Assembly: GCA_050330055.1 (NCBI GenBank)
Contig: JBHJOF010000249.1
Coordinates: forward strand, 1-13,400
DNA: 13,400 nt
From: JBHJOF01 sp050330055
Lineage (GTDB): Bacteria; Pseudomonadota; Alphaproteobacteria; Kiloniellales; JAKSDN01
Reading direction: 5' to 3'
Shown: positions 6,142-12,066 of the stretch, one piece after another
How the letters are laid out: each line of letters begins with the position of its first letter
Numbering within the stretch: position 1 is the stretch's first letter
The notes under the pieces: generated by a model
What the model saw: only the letters and a program-made list of their open reading frames with translations
Database searches by the model: none
Told to the model about the DNA's origin: nothing
Made by a program: the position numbers and the translations under genes

Positions 6142-6999
6142 ATGCGACGACGTGCGTGTCTCTGGCTGGCCCTCATCGTCCTGCTACTTGGCATGGCGTC
6201 GCCGGTACCGGCCCAGGAGGCCCCACAGCGGGTCAAGCGCGACTGCCAGGCCAACCTCTTCTGCATCGAGGGCCTGGCCTTCGCCGGGCACGCCGAGATC
6301 TGGCTGGAGAACCTGAGCGACCAAGTCCTGACCCTGGCGCTGTCGCTGCGGGCCAGCAGTGACGCGGAGGCGCAGTGGCGACGGCTGGTGCTGGAGCGAC
6401 CGGGACGGCACAAGCTGATCGAGGTCGCGGTGCCGCGCGATAGCGACTGGCAGGTCGCCTGGGACTACACCTATCACCCGGGCCGCGTGCCGGCGCAGCA
6501 CGACGACAGCGTGACATACCACCTGCCCTACGCCTCGGGCGAAGCCCATGAGGTGATCCAGAGTTATGGAGGCGGATTCTCGCATCAGGGACCGCTGCGG
6601 TTCGCCGTCGATTGGGCCATGCCCGTCGGCACGCCGGTGCTGGCGGCGCGCGACGGCGTCGTGATCGGCTTCTGGGAGGAGTCCGACGAGGGCGGTCCCC
6701 ATCCGGTGCGGCGCGGCAAGGAGAACTTCCTCTGGATCGAGCACGCCGACGGCACGGTGGCGCACTACCTGCACCTGCAGCAAGACGGCGTCCTGGTGGC
6801 GCGCGGCGAACGCGTCAGCGCCGGCCAGGTGGTGGCGCTGTCCGGCACCACAGGCTATACGACCCAACCGCACCTGCATTTTCACGTCTCCAGCGTGGCG
6901 CTCGGCAAGGACGCGCTGGCCACCTTTCCGGTCCGCTTCCAGACCGCGGGGGGCGTGGTGATCAAGCCGGAGGTGGGACGCGCCTATCCGGCGCCCTGA
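6142..6999 (+). CDS. Secreted M23 (LytM-type) metallopeptidase
   Basis: This 285-residue protein has a signal peptide (residues 1-24, likely cut after PVPA or PAQ) and a C-terminal zinc peptidase domain. The metal-site residues are His148 and Asp157 (SHQGPLRFAVDW), His211 (HYLHL) and the HxH in PHLHFHV (His244, His246), so the catalytic set is complete and an active endopeptidase is expected. By family it would cut peptide crosslinks of peptidoglycan in the periplasm. The N-terminal half (35-130) is not a LysM or coiled-coil module. It looks like a beta-sandwich-type region with a possible disulfide, Cys35-Cys41. GGAGGAG 7 nt upstream fixes the ATG. The substrate-binding protein gene follows after 39 bp, so co-transcription is likely. 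Confidence 0.92.
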   Translation: MRRRACLWLALIVLLLGMASPVPAQEAPQRVKRDCQANLFCIEGLAFAGHAEIWLENLSDQVLTLALSLRASSDAEAQWRRLVLERPGRHKLIEVAVPRDSDWQVAWDYTYHPGRVPAQHDDSVTYHLPYASGEAHEVIQSYGGGFSHQGPLRFAVDWAMPVGTPVLAARDGVVIGFWEESDEGGPHPVRRGKENFLWIEHADGTVAHYLHLQQDGVLVARGERVSAGQVVALSGTTGYTTQPHLHFHVSSVALGKDALATFPVRFQTAGGVVIKPEVGRAYPAP

Positions 7000-7038
7000 T
7001 CTCGCCAGCGGCCATTGTGGAGGTCTAGACTGCGCGGC

Positions 7039-8970
7039 ATGTCGAACGTGGGACGCGGCGCGCTCCATCGTCTCCTGCTCTCGCTCTGCCTTGCGCTGCC
7101 GCTTGCGATCGCGCACGCGGCCGAAGAGCCGCCATTCCTGGCGCAGGCGGTGGCCGAGGGTCGCCTGCCGCCGCTGGCCGAGCGCCTGCCCGAGGTGCCG
7201 CGGCGCGACCTGCCCGATCGGCCGGGCTGGAGCAGCGGGCGCTACGGCGGCGATCTGCGCATGCTGGAGCGCGGCGGACGCGACGCCCGCGCGATGGTGG
7301 TCTTCGGCTACGCCCGCCTGGTGGTCTGGCAACGCGACGCCCCGAACGTCAAGGGGGGGCGCCTGCGCCTGGTGCCCGACATCCTGGAAGGCGTCGAGGT
7401 CGAGGACGGCCGCCGGTTCACCTTGCGGCTGCGGCGTGGGCATCGCTGGTCGGACGGCGCGCCCTTCACGGCGGAGGACTTCCGCTTCTGGTGGCAGGAC
7501 GTGGCGAACGACGCCGCGCTGTCGCCCGGCGGGCTGCCGCCGAAGCTGCTGGTCGACGGCCAGCCGCCGCGCTTCGAGGTGCTGGACGAGACCCGCGTGC
7601 GCTATACCTGGCAGCGACCCAACGCGCGCTTCCTGCCGGCCTTGGCGGGGACCGGCCCACTCTTCATCTATCGCCCGGCGCACTACCTGAAGGCCTTCCG
7701 CGCCCGCTATGGCGACGAGACGGCGCTGAACGAGCAGGCACGTGGTATGGGCCTGGGCGACTGGGCCGGACTCTTCCTCCGGCGCGACGAGCCCTTCCGC
7801 TTCGACAATCCGGAGCTGCCGACCCTGCAGCCTTGGATCAATACAAGCGCCCCGCCGGCGGACCGCTTCATCGGCGAGCGCAACCCCTACTTCCACCGCG
7901 TCGACGCCGAGGGCCGGCAGCTGCCCTATATCGACCGGGTGATCCTGGATCGCACCCAGGCGCAGCTGATCCCGGCGCAAACCGGTGCCGGCGAGAGCGA
8001 GCTGCAGTCGGTCGGCCTCACGCTGCGCGACTTCACCTTCCTGAAGGAAGCGGAGGCGCGCGGCCGCATCAAGGTCCAGCTTTGGCCGATCGGGCGCGGC
8101 GCGCAGCTCGCGCTCTATCCAAATCTGAACGCGGCCGATCCGGTGCTGCGCGCGCTGCTGCGCGAAACGGATTTCCGGCGTGCGCTGTCGCTGGCGATCG
8201 ACCGTGACGAGATCAACACCGTGGTCTACAGCGGCCTGGCTCAGACCGGTAACAACTCGCTGCTGCCGGAGAGCCCGCTCTACCGGCCGGCGCTGCGCAA
8301 GGCCTGGGCGCAGCATGATCCGGGCAAGGCGGCGCAGCTGCTCGACAAGGTCGGACTGACGCAGCGCGATTCGGCCGGCTTCCGCCTGCGGCCGGACGGC
8401 AGGCGACTGACTCTGGTGGTCGAGGCCGGCGACAGCGACCCGGCCGAGATCGACGTGCTGCAGCTCATTGCCGACGACTGGCGCGCGCTCGGCATCGAGC
8501 TGCTGATCCACAGCACCAGCCGCCAGGCCTTCCGCAGCATCGTGCAGAGCGGCCGCGTGCCGCTCTCCATCTTCTACGGCCTGGCCAACGGCATCGCCAC
8601 GCCGGACATGAGCCCGGCCGAGCTGGCGCCGACCGACGACCGGCAGAACAACTGGCCGCTCTGGGGCCGGCACTACCAGAGCGGCGGCCGGGCCGGCACG
8701 CCGCCCGACCTGCCCGAGGCGATCCGCCTGCTCGAGCTCTACGAGGCCTGGACCCGCGCGCCGAACGAAGCGGCCCGCCGGGCCGCCTGGGAGGAGATTC
8801 TGGTGATCAACGCCGACCAGGTTTTCACCATCGGGCTGGTCGGCGGCGTGCTGCAGCCGGTGGCCCGCAACGCGCGCCTGCGCAACCTGCCGGAGCGCGC
8901 GGTCTATCTCTACGAGCCCGGCGCCTACTTCGGCATCTACCGGCCCGATACCTTCTGGTTCGACGAGTAG
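7039..8970 (+). CDS. Family 5 extracellular solute-binding protein (oligopeptide-type ABC transporter)
   Basis: This 643-residue periplasmic protein has a signal peptide (residues 1-27, ending AIAHA). The fold is shown by RYGGDLRML (69-76), LRRGHRWSDGAPFTAEDFRFWW (about 134-155), NPYFHRVDAEGRQLPYIDRV (near 281-300) and RALSLAIDRDEIN (near 380-392). It would deliver a peptide or similar solute to an ABC permease, but no permease or ATPase gene is adjacent, so it is an orphan here. At more than 600 residues it belongs to the long DppA/OppA-like group. The start is not certain. GGAGG at 7019-7023 is 15 nt from this ATG but ideally placed for an in-frame CTG at 7030, and a TTG at 7015 is also in frame. 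The signal peptide fits best with 7039. Confidence 0.88.
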   Translation: MSNVGRGALHRLLLSLCLALPLAIAHAAEEPPFLAQAVAEGRLPPLAERLPEVPRRDLPDRPGWSSGRYGGDLRMLERGGRDARAMVVFGYARLVVWQRDAPNVKGGRLRLVPDILEGVEVEDGRRFTLRLRRGHRWSDGAPFTAEDFRFWWQDVANDAALSPGGLPPKLLVDGQPPRFEVLDETRVRYTWQRPNARFLPALAGTGPLFIYRPAHYLKAFRARYGDETALNEQARGMGLGDWAGLFLRRDEPFRFDNPELPTLQPWINTSAPPADRFIGERNPYFHRVDAEGRQLPYIDRVILDRTQAQLIPAQTGAGESELQSVGLTLRDFTFLKEAEARGRIKVQLWPIGRGAQLALYPNLNAADPVLRALLRETDFRRALSLAIDRDEINTVVYSGLAQTGNNSLLPESPLYRPALRKAWAQHDPGKAAQLLDKVGLTQRDSAGFRLRPDGRRLTLVVEAGDSDPAEIDVLQLIADDWRALGIELLIHSTSRQAFRSIVQSGRVPLSIFYGLANGIATPDMSPAELAPTDDRQNNWPLWGRHYQSGGRAGTPPDLPEAIRLLELYEAWTRAPNEAARRAAWEEILVINADQVFTIGLVGGVLQPVARNARLRNLPERAVYLYEPGAYFGIYRPDTFWFDE

Positions 8971-8976
8971 CGCGCA

Positions 8977-8995
8977 ATTGGGGCCCGTCCCCAAT
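8977..8995 (+). terminator. Hairpin directly after the solute-binding protein gene
   Basis: ATTGGGG (8977-8983) and CCCCAAT (8989-8995) form a perfect 7-bp stem with a 5-nt loop, starting 7 bp after the stop codon. No T run follows, so it is a weak Rho-independent candidate. It may act in 3' end processing or with the palindrome cluster next to it. Confidence 0.45.
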
Positions 8996-9005
8996 GCAGG
9001 CCGGC

Positions 9006-9100
9006 CGGGGACAGTCCCCTCGGGCGCAGGGGACTGTCCCCGTAGCAAAGCGCAGGGGGCTGTCCCCGGACAGCTCGCGGCATCCCGGGGACAGTCCCCT
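9006..9100. repeat. Cluster of four GGGGACAGTCCCC-type palindromic repeats
   Basis: A 15-bp unit CGGGGACAGTCCCCT is present at 9006-9020, as its exact reverse complement at 9028-9042, as a reverse complement with one change at 9054-9068, and in forward form again at 9086-9100. Each unit is itself nearly palindromic, and units 1 and 2 pair to make a longer hairpin. Copies 2 and 3 share the preceding CGC and are 26 bp apart. Repeats of this look are widespread between genes in many bacterial genomes and resemble REP-type elements. No REP-associated transposase lies in the window. It separates the convergent solute-binding protein and LysE genes. Confidence 0.8.
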
Positions 9101-9126
9101 TCACCGCGTGCAGCGCAAGCGCGCGC

Positions 9127-9720
9127 TCAGAACAGCATGGCGACGGCGACCGAGGCGACCAACAGCACGGCGAAAGCTACGTTGATCGCCCGGTTCAGGC
9201 GCGGCTCGCGAAAGCAGCGGGTCAGCGCCGCGCCGGCGAAGAGCCAGGCGATATTCACCAGGACGATGATCGACAGCAGCACGCCGGTCTTGAGCGCCGC
9301 GTCCAGCGCAAGGCTGTTCCGCAGCAGCACGAAACCGGAGAACAGCGCCGCCATGGCGGCATAAGCCTTGGGATTGACCAGCGACAGGAAGATGCCGCCG
9401 AGGACCGAGGGCTGGCGGCCTTCTCCGGCGTCCTCGGCCAGGGGCGGCGCGGTCGCGATGCGGTAGGCGAGATAGACGATGTAGGCCGCCGCGATGGCGA
9501 CCACGACTGGGGTCGCCCCCGGCACCGCCAGCAGCACTCCGCTCACGCCGCTCGCCGTAACGGCCATGACCAGCAGCATGCCGATGGCGAGGCCGGCCAT
9601 GTAGGCAACGCCGCGGCGGGCGCCGAAGGCGGCGCCGGTCGCCGCCAGGCTCAAGGTGTTCGGGCCCGGGCTGCCGGTCAAAGCAAAGCCGGCCAGCACG
9701 AAGCCGAGCAAGCCTTCCAT
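9127..9720 (-). CDS. LysE/RhtB-family amino acid exporter
   Basis: This 197-residue inner-membrane protein with about six hydrophobic segments would export amino acids or related metabolites by proton exchange. The family signature GSPGPNTL (16-23) follows the first half-helix, and SLVNPKAYAAM (112-122) is the second conserved loop. The substrate cannot be predicted. The ATG at 9720 has a G-rich stretch (GGGGGCGAG) upstream as a weak ribosome site. The PHA depolymerase gene ends 135 bp upstream on the same strand, with no clear terminator between, so read-through is possible. There is no LysR-type or Lrp-type regulator next to it, unlike many RhtB genes. Confidence 0.92.
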   Translation of the reverse strand: MEGLLGFVLAGFALTGSPGPNTLSLAATGAAFGARRGVAYMAGLAIGMLLVMAVTASGVSGVLLAVPGATPVVVAIAAAYIVYLAYRIATAPPLAEDAGEGRQPSVLGGIFLSLVNPKAYAAMAALFSGFVLLRNSLALDAALKTGVLLSIIVLVNIAWLFAGAALTRCFREPRLNRAINVAFAVLLVASVAVAMLF

Positions 9721-9855
9721 AGGACTCGCCCCCGAGTAGAGACTCCACGCTGCATTCGCTGTAGAGGCTTATGGCATCGCTTGTAAAGGAGCGCGCGGGC
9801 CGTGATTCAAGCGACCGTGCCGGTCGGTCCGAGGGCGAGACCGGCGGGATAGAAC

Positions 9856-11166
9856 TCAGGCGCTGCCGCCGTCCGACTTCCTGCGGCGGTCGCCGCCCTT
9901 CCAGGGCGCGAAGGCGACCAGGCGGGGCTTGCCGCTGTGCGCCAGCTCGAGGTCGTGCTCGCGAATGAAGCGCTTGATGCGCGGCGCGATCTGGCAGCGC
10001 CACTTGCCGCCGTTGAACACGCCGTAGTGGCCGACGTCCTTCTGCAGGTAATACTCCTTCATGCCGTCCGGCAGGTTGGGCGTGATCTCGAGAGCCGCCT
10101 TGGTCTGGCCGACGCCGGAGATGTCGTCGAGCTCGCCTTCGATGCAAAGGATGGCGGTGCGCGTGATGCGGTCCGGCAGCACCGGGTGCCATCGCGCCAC
10201 CATCTCACCCTTCGGCAGGGAGTGTTCCTGGAACACGGTCTGCACAGTCTGCAGATAGAACTCGGCCGGCAGGTCCATGACGGCGCGGTACTCCTCGTAA
10301 AAGGCGCGCTTCTTCTCCGCCGCCTCCTCGTCGCCCTCGACCAGGTGGTCGAACAGCTGGTTGTACGATTCCAGGTGCCGCTCGAAGTTCATGGCGATGA
10401 AGTTGGTGAGCTGGATGAAGCCCGGATAGACCTTGCGGAACATGCCGGGATAGGGCGGCGGCACTTGAGTGACCACATTGCGCTCGAACCACTCGATCGT
10501 GTTCTCCTTGGCCAGCTTGTTGACCTGGGTCGGCGACTTGCGGGTGTCGATCGGGCCGCCGATCAGGGTCAGCGTCGCCGGCAGGCAGTTGTCGCCCCAG
10601 CCCGACATCACGGCGGTCGCGGCCAGCGCCGGCACCGCGGGCTGGCAGACCGCCATCACGTGGGTGTTGGGCCCGAGCACGTGCAGGAAGTCGATCAGGT
10701 AGTCGATGTAGTCGTTCAGATTGAAGCGGTCCTCGGTCACCGGGATCATGCGGCAGTCCTGCCAGTCGGTGACGTAGACGTCGTGGTCCGGCAGCATGGC
10801 CTCGACGGTGCCGCGCAGCAGGGTGGCGAAGTGGCCGGACAGCGGCGCCACGATCAGCAGCTTCGGATCGGCGCGATCGGTTGCGCGCTTGAAATGCAGC
10901 AGGTGACAGTAGGTGCGCTTGATCACCACCTCCTCCTCGACCTCGACCTCGCGGCCGTCGATGGAGGTGACGGGCAGTCCCCAGGCCGGCTTGCCGTAGC
11001 GCCGGGTCAGGTGCTCGAAGACCTCGGCGGCGGAGCCGAAGAAGCGCGCCGCCGGCAGCTGACCCCAGGGATTGAAGGGATGGCGGAGCGCGGTCATGGT
11101 GCCTTCCGCCGCGATCCGCGCCGGGGCCATCCAGAGGCGCTGCATTTCGTGCAGGTAGTACAGCAT
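9856..11166 (-). CDS. phaZ: Intracellular poly(3-hydroxyalkanoate) depolymerase
   Basis: This 436-residue cytoplasmic alpha/beta hydrolase degrades stored short-chain PHA granules. The nucleophile is Cys174 in AVCQPAVPAL, replacing the lipase-box serine as is known for this intracellular class. The acid is probably Asp347 or Asp348 (EGELDDISG) and the base His380 (KDVGHYGVFNG). LSGHFATLLRGTVEAML (109-125) and the N-terminal MLYYLHEMQR are also typical. The length matches the family. The start ATG has GAAAGG about 8 nt upstream. It shows that the organism stores PHA. The C-terminal GGDRRRKSDGGSA tail is basic and may touch the granule or be disordered. No phasin or synthase gene lies in the window. 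Confidence 0.94.
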   Translation of the reverse strand: MLYYLHEMQRLWMAPARIAAEGTMTALRHPFNPWGQLPAARFFGSAAEVFEHLTRRYGKPAWGLPVTSIDGREVEVEEEVVIKRTYCHLLHFKRATDRADPKLLIVAPLSGHFATLLRGTVEAMLPDHDVYVTDWQDCRMIPVTEDRFNLNDYIDYLIDFLHVLGPNTHVMAVCQPAVPALAATAVMSGWGDNCLPATLTLIGGPIDTRKSPTQVNKLAKENTIEWFERNVVTQVPPPYPGMFRKVYPGFIQLTNFIAMNFERHLESYNQLFDHLVEGDEEAAEKKRAFYEEYRAVMDLPAEFYLQTVQTVFQEHSLPKGEMVARWHPVLPDRITRTAILCIEGELDDISGVGQTKAALEITPNLPDGMKEYYLQKDVGHYGVFNGGKWRCQIAPRIKRFIREHDLELAHSGKPRLVAFAPWKGGDRRRKSDGGSA

Positions 11167-11216
11167 GGCAAGAGCCTTTCTAAAGGTCTGCCTATCTTGG
11201 GCGACCGCTTAGATAT

Positions 11217-11244
11217 TGCAATGCACAATGACGCCTACTAGGCG
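11217..11244. promoter_or_regulatory. Palindromes upstream of phaZ, candidate operator
   Basis: Two perfect palindromes lie 51-78 bp upstream of the phaZ ATG. They are TGCA-A-TGCA (11217-11225, within ATTGCAATGCACAAT) and CGCCTA-C-TAGGCG (11232-11244). TGC-rich sites are reported for the PHA regulator PhaR in other alphaproteobacteria, so the first is a candidate PhaR-like site. This is analogy only. No clear -35/-10 pair was found. Confidence 0.35.
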
Positions 11245-11342
11245 CCCGGATGCGTTAATTTCGCGTGAAAGGTAGGCCCACAATTACACTCAAAAGTAGA
11301 ACATCACTGCCTGTGAGGCGCGGATCAGACGGCCGAAAGAAT

Positions 11343-11370
11343 GAGCCCCGCGATCGGGGATGCGGGGCTC
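11343..11370 (-). terminator. Strong hairpin, probable terminator for the small gene
   Basis: GAGCCCCGC (11343-11351) and GCGGGGCTC (11362-11370) make a perfect 9-bp GC-rich stem with a 10-nt loop. On the minus strand it is followed at once by ATTCTTTCGG, so it best fits the 3' end of a transcript coming from the small gene at 11566-11775. On the plus strand a CTTTT occurs 7 nt after the stem, a poorer fit. It also separates that transcript from phaZ. Confidence 0.6.
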
Positions 11371-11565
11371 GAGTCGCTTTTGCAAGGTCGGGCGCGGTGG
11401 TGCCTGATCACGACGCCCTGTGGGGACTCCCTTATCCCGCAGTGCCGTGACAGGGGCATGAAGGTCCGGTGAATTATTCGTTGGTTGCCCACACAGTCGG
11501 GCGCGCGGCCGAGCGCCGAAGCGAAGGGGCGCGGTGGTCGGGCGACAAAAGAAGGTTTCAGAGAC

Positions 11566-11775
11566 TCAGGCAGGAAGCGGACGACGGGCCTCGACCGGAT
11601 CGCAGACGGCGGGCAGGTCCAGCTCCATCTCGGCCGCCCGGCGCTCGCAGGCCTCGGCCCGCGAGCGCAGCAGGTCGGCATGGTCGCGGTTGCCGACGAA
11701 GTCAGCCTCTCGCCGCAGCGCGTCCGCCGTATGACGGATCGCGACCACCAAACGGGCATAGTCCTCCAACCGCAT
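11566..11775 (-). CDS. Small hypothetical helical protein
   Basis: This 69-residue soluble protein begins MRLEDYARLVVAIRHTADAL and is rich in Arg, Ala, Asp and Glu. The heptad-like stretch through residue 52 or so suggests a helical hairpin or short coiled coil. I do not recognise the family. It has three Cys or fewer, no signal peptide and no membrane segment. Support for a real gene is ATG at 11775 with AAAGG 9 nt upstream (the same AAAGGCTC as phaZ), protein-like composition, and a terminator-like hairpin downstream. A TTG directly before the ATG (11778) is an alternative start. The neighbours give no functional hint. Confidence 0.55.
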   Translation of the reverse strand: MRLEDYARLVVAIRHTADALRREADFVGNRDHADLLRSRAEACERRAAEMELDLPAVCDPVEARRPLPA

Positions 11776-11871
11776 CAAGGGGAGCCTTTCTTGTGGCTTG
11801 TCTTGTGTCTTGGCTTAATCCCCCCATCCTAAAGGCCAGCGATTACCGCGCCATGGCGGCGGGATGAAGCT

Positions 11872-11898
11872 TTCGCGGCCCGAAATGGCGGCCGCGAA
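11872..11898. repeat. 9-bp perfect inverted repeat
   Basis: TTCGCGGCC (11872-11880) and GGCCGCGAA (11890-11898) flank a 9-nt loop in the divergent region between the small gene and the iron-sulfur protein gene. It can form a stable hairpin on either strand, or serve as a protein site. No T run follows on either strand, so a simple terminator is unlikely. Confidence 0.5.
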
Positions 11899-11990
11899 CG
11901 GTCCTGCGAGCGGGGGCCCGCCCGGAGTTGGCGCCGGCAAAGCGGGCCATGGCCACAGACATTTTGGGGTCGTCTTGCCGTCTGTCGGCA

Positions 11991-12017
11991 CTTAGTATCT
12001 GTAGAAACAATCACTAA
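11991..12017. promoter_or_regulatory. 27-bp inverted repeat, candidate operator for the iron-sulfur protein gene
   Basis: CTTAGT (11991-11996) and ACTAAG (12012-12017) are exact reverse complements separated by 15 bp of AT-richer DNA. They start 50-76 bp upstream of the ATG at 12067. A second small inverted repeat, TGCCG-TCTGT-CGGCA (11976-11990), lies directly next to it. The position suits an operator overlapping the promoter. A TAGTAT within it is a possible -10 box, but no good -35 box is at the right spacing. Confidence 0.35.
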
Positions 12018-12027
12018 GAGACGCGGC

Positions 12028-12044
12028 CCGCCGGAAACCGGCGG
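12028..12044 (+). promoter_or_regulatory. Leader hairpin before the iron-sulfur protein gene
   Basis: CCGCCGG-AAA-CCGGCGG (12028-12044) forms a perfect 7-bp GC stem with a 3-nt loop in the mRNA leader, ending 8 nt before the Shine-Dalgarno GGGAGAG (12053-12059). It could protect the 5' end or influence translation. There is no competing anti-Shine-Dalgarno strand visible, so a riboswitch is not supported. Confidence 0.4.
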
Positions 12045-12066
12045 CGCTGCGTGGGAGAGATCGACC

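Larger units (their letters stand above)
11167..11565. other. 399-bp noncoding region between phaZ and the small gene
   Basis: No gene is supported. It holds the phaZ upstream palindromes (11217-11244) and the terminator-like hairpin (11343-11370). It also has a long-range inverted repeat CCCTGT/ACAGGG (11416-11421 and 11450-11455) enclosing a smaller GGGA/TCCC hairpin, and a 12-bp direct repeat GGGCGCGGTGGT (11390-11401 and 11527-11538). The part from 11371 to 11565 could be a long 3' untranslated region of the small gene or encode a small RNA ending at the hairpin. I did not recognise 6S, SRP, tmRNA or any riboswitch. Confidence 0.45.

Noticed and set aside
6184..9048. A 954-codon open frame on the minus strand across the M23 peptidase and solute-binding protein genes
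   Set aside because: It is the mirror of two well-supported plus-strand genes. Long antisense frames arise in GC-rich DNA from third-position bias. Its product shows no family motif, signal or sensible start.
9006..9100. CRISPR array
   Set aside because: The units are short palindromes with irregular spacing and alternating orientation, and no cas genes are present.
9937..11241. 434-codon plus-strand open frame opposite phaZ
   Set aside because: The minus strand carries a complete Cys-His-Asp PHA depolymerase; the opposite frame is a compositional shadow.
11371..11565. 6S RNA, SRP RNA, tmRNA or cobalamin riboswitch
   Set aside because: No conserved core, tag frame or closing-stem pairing of those RNAs could be found; only local hairpins are visible.
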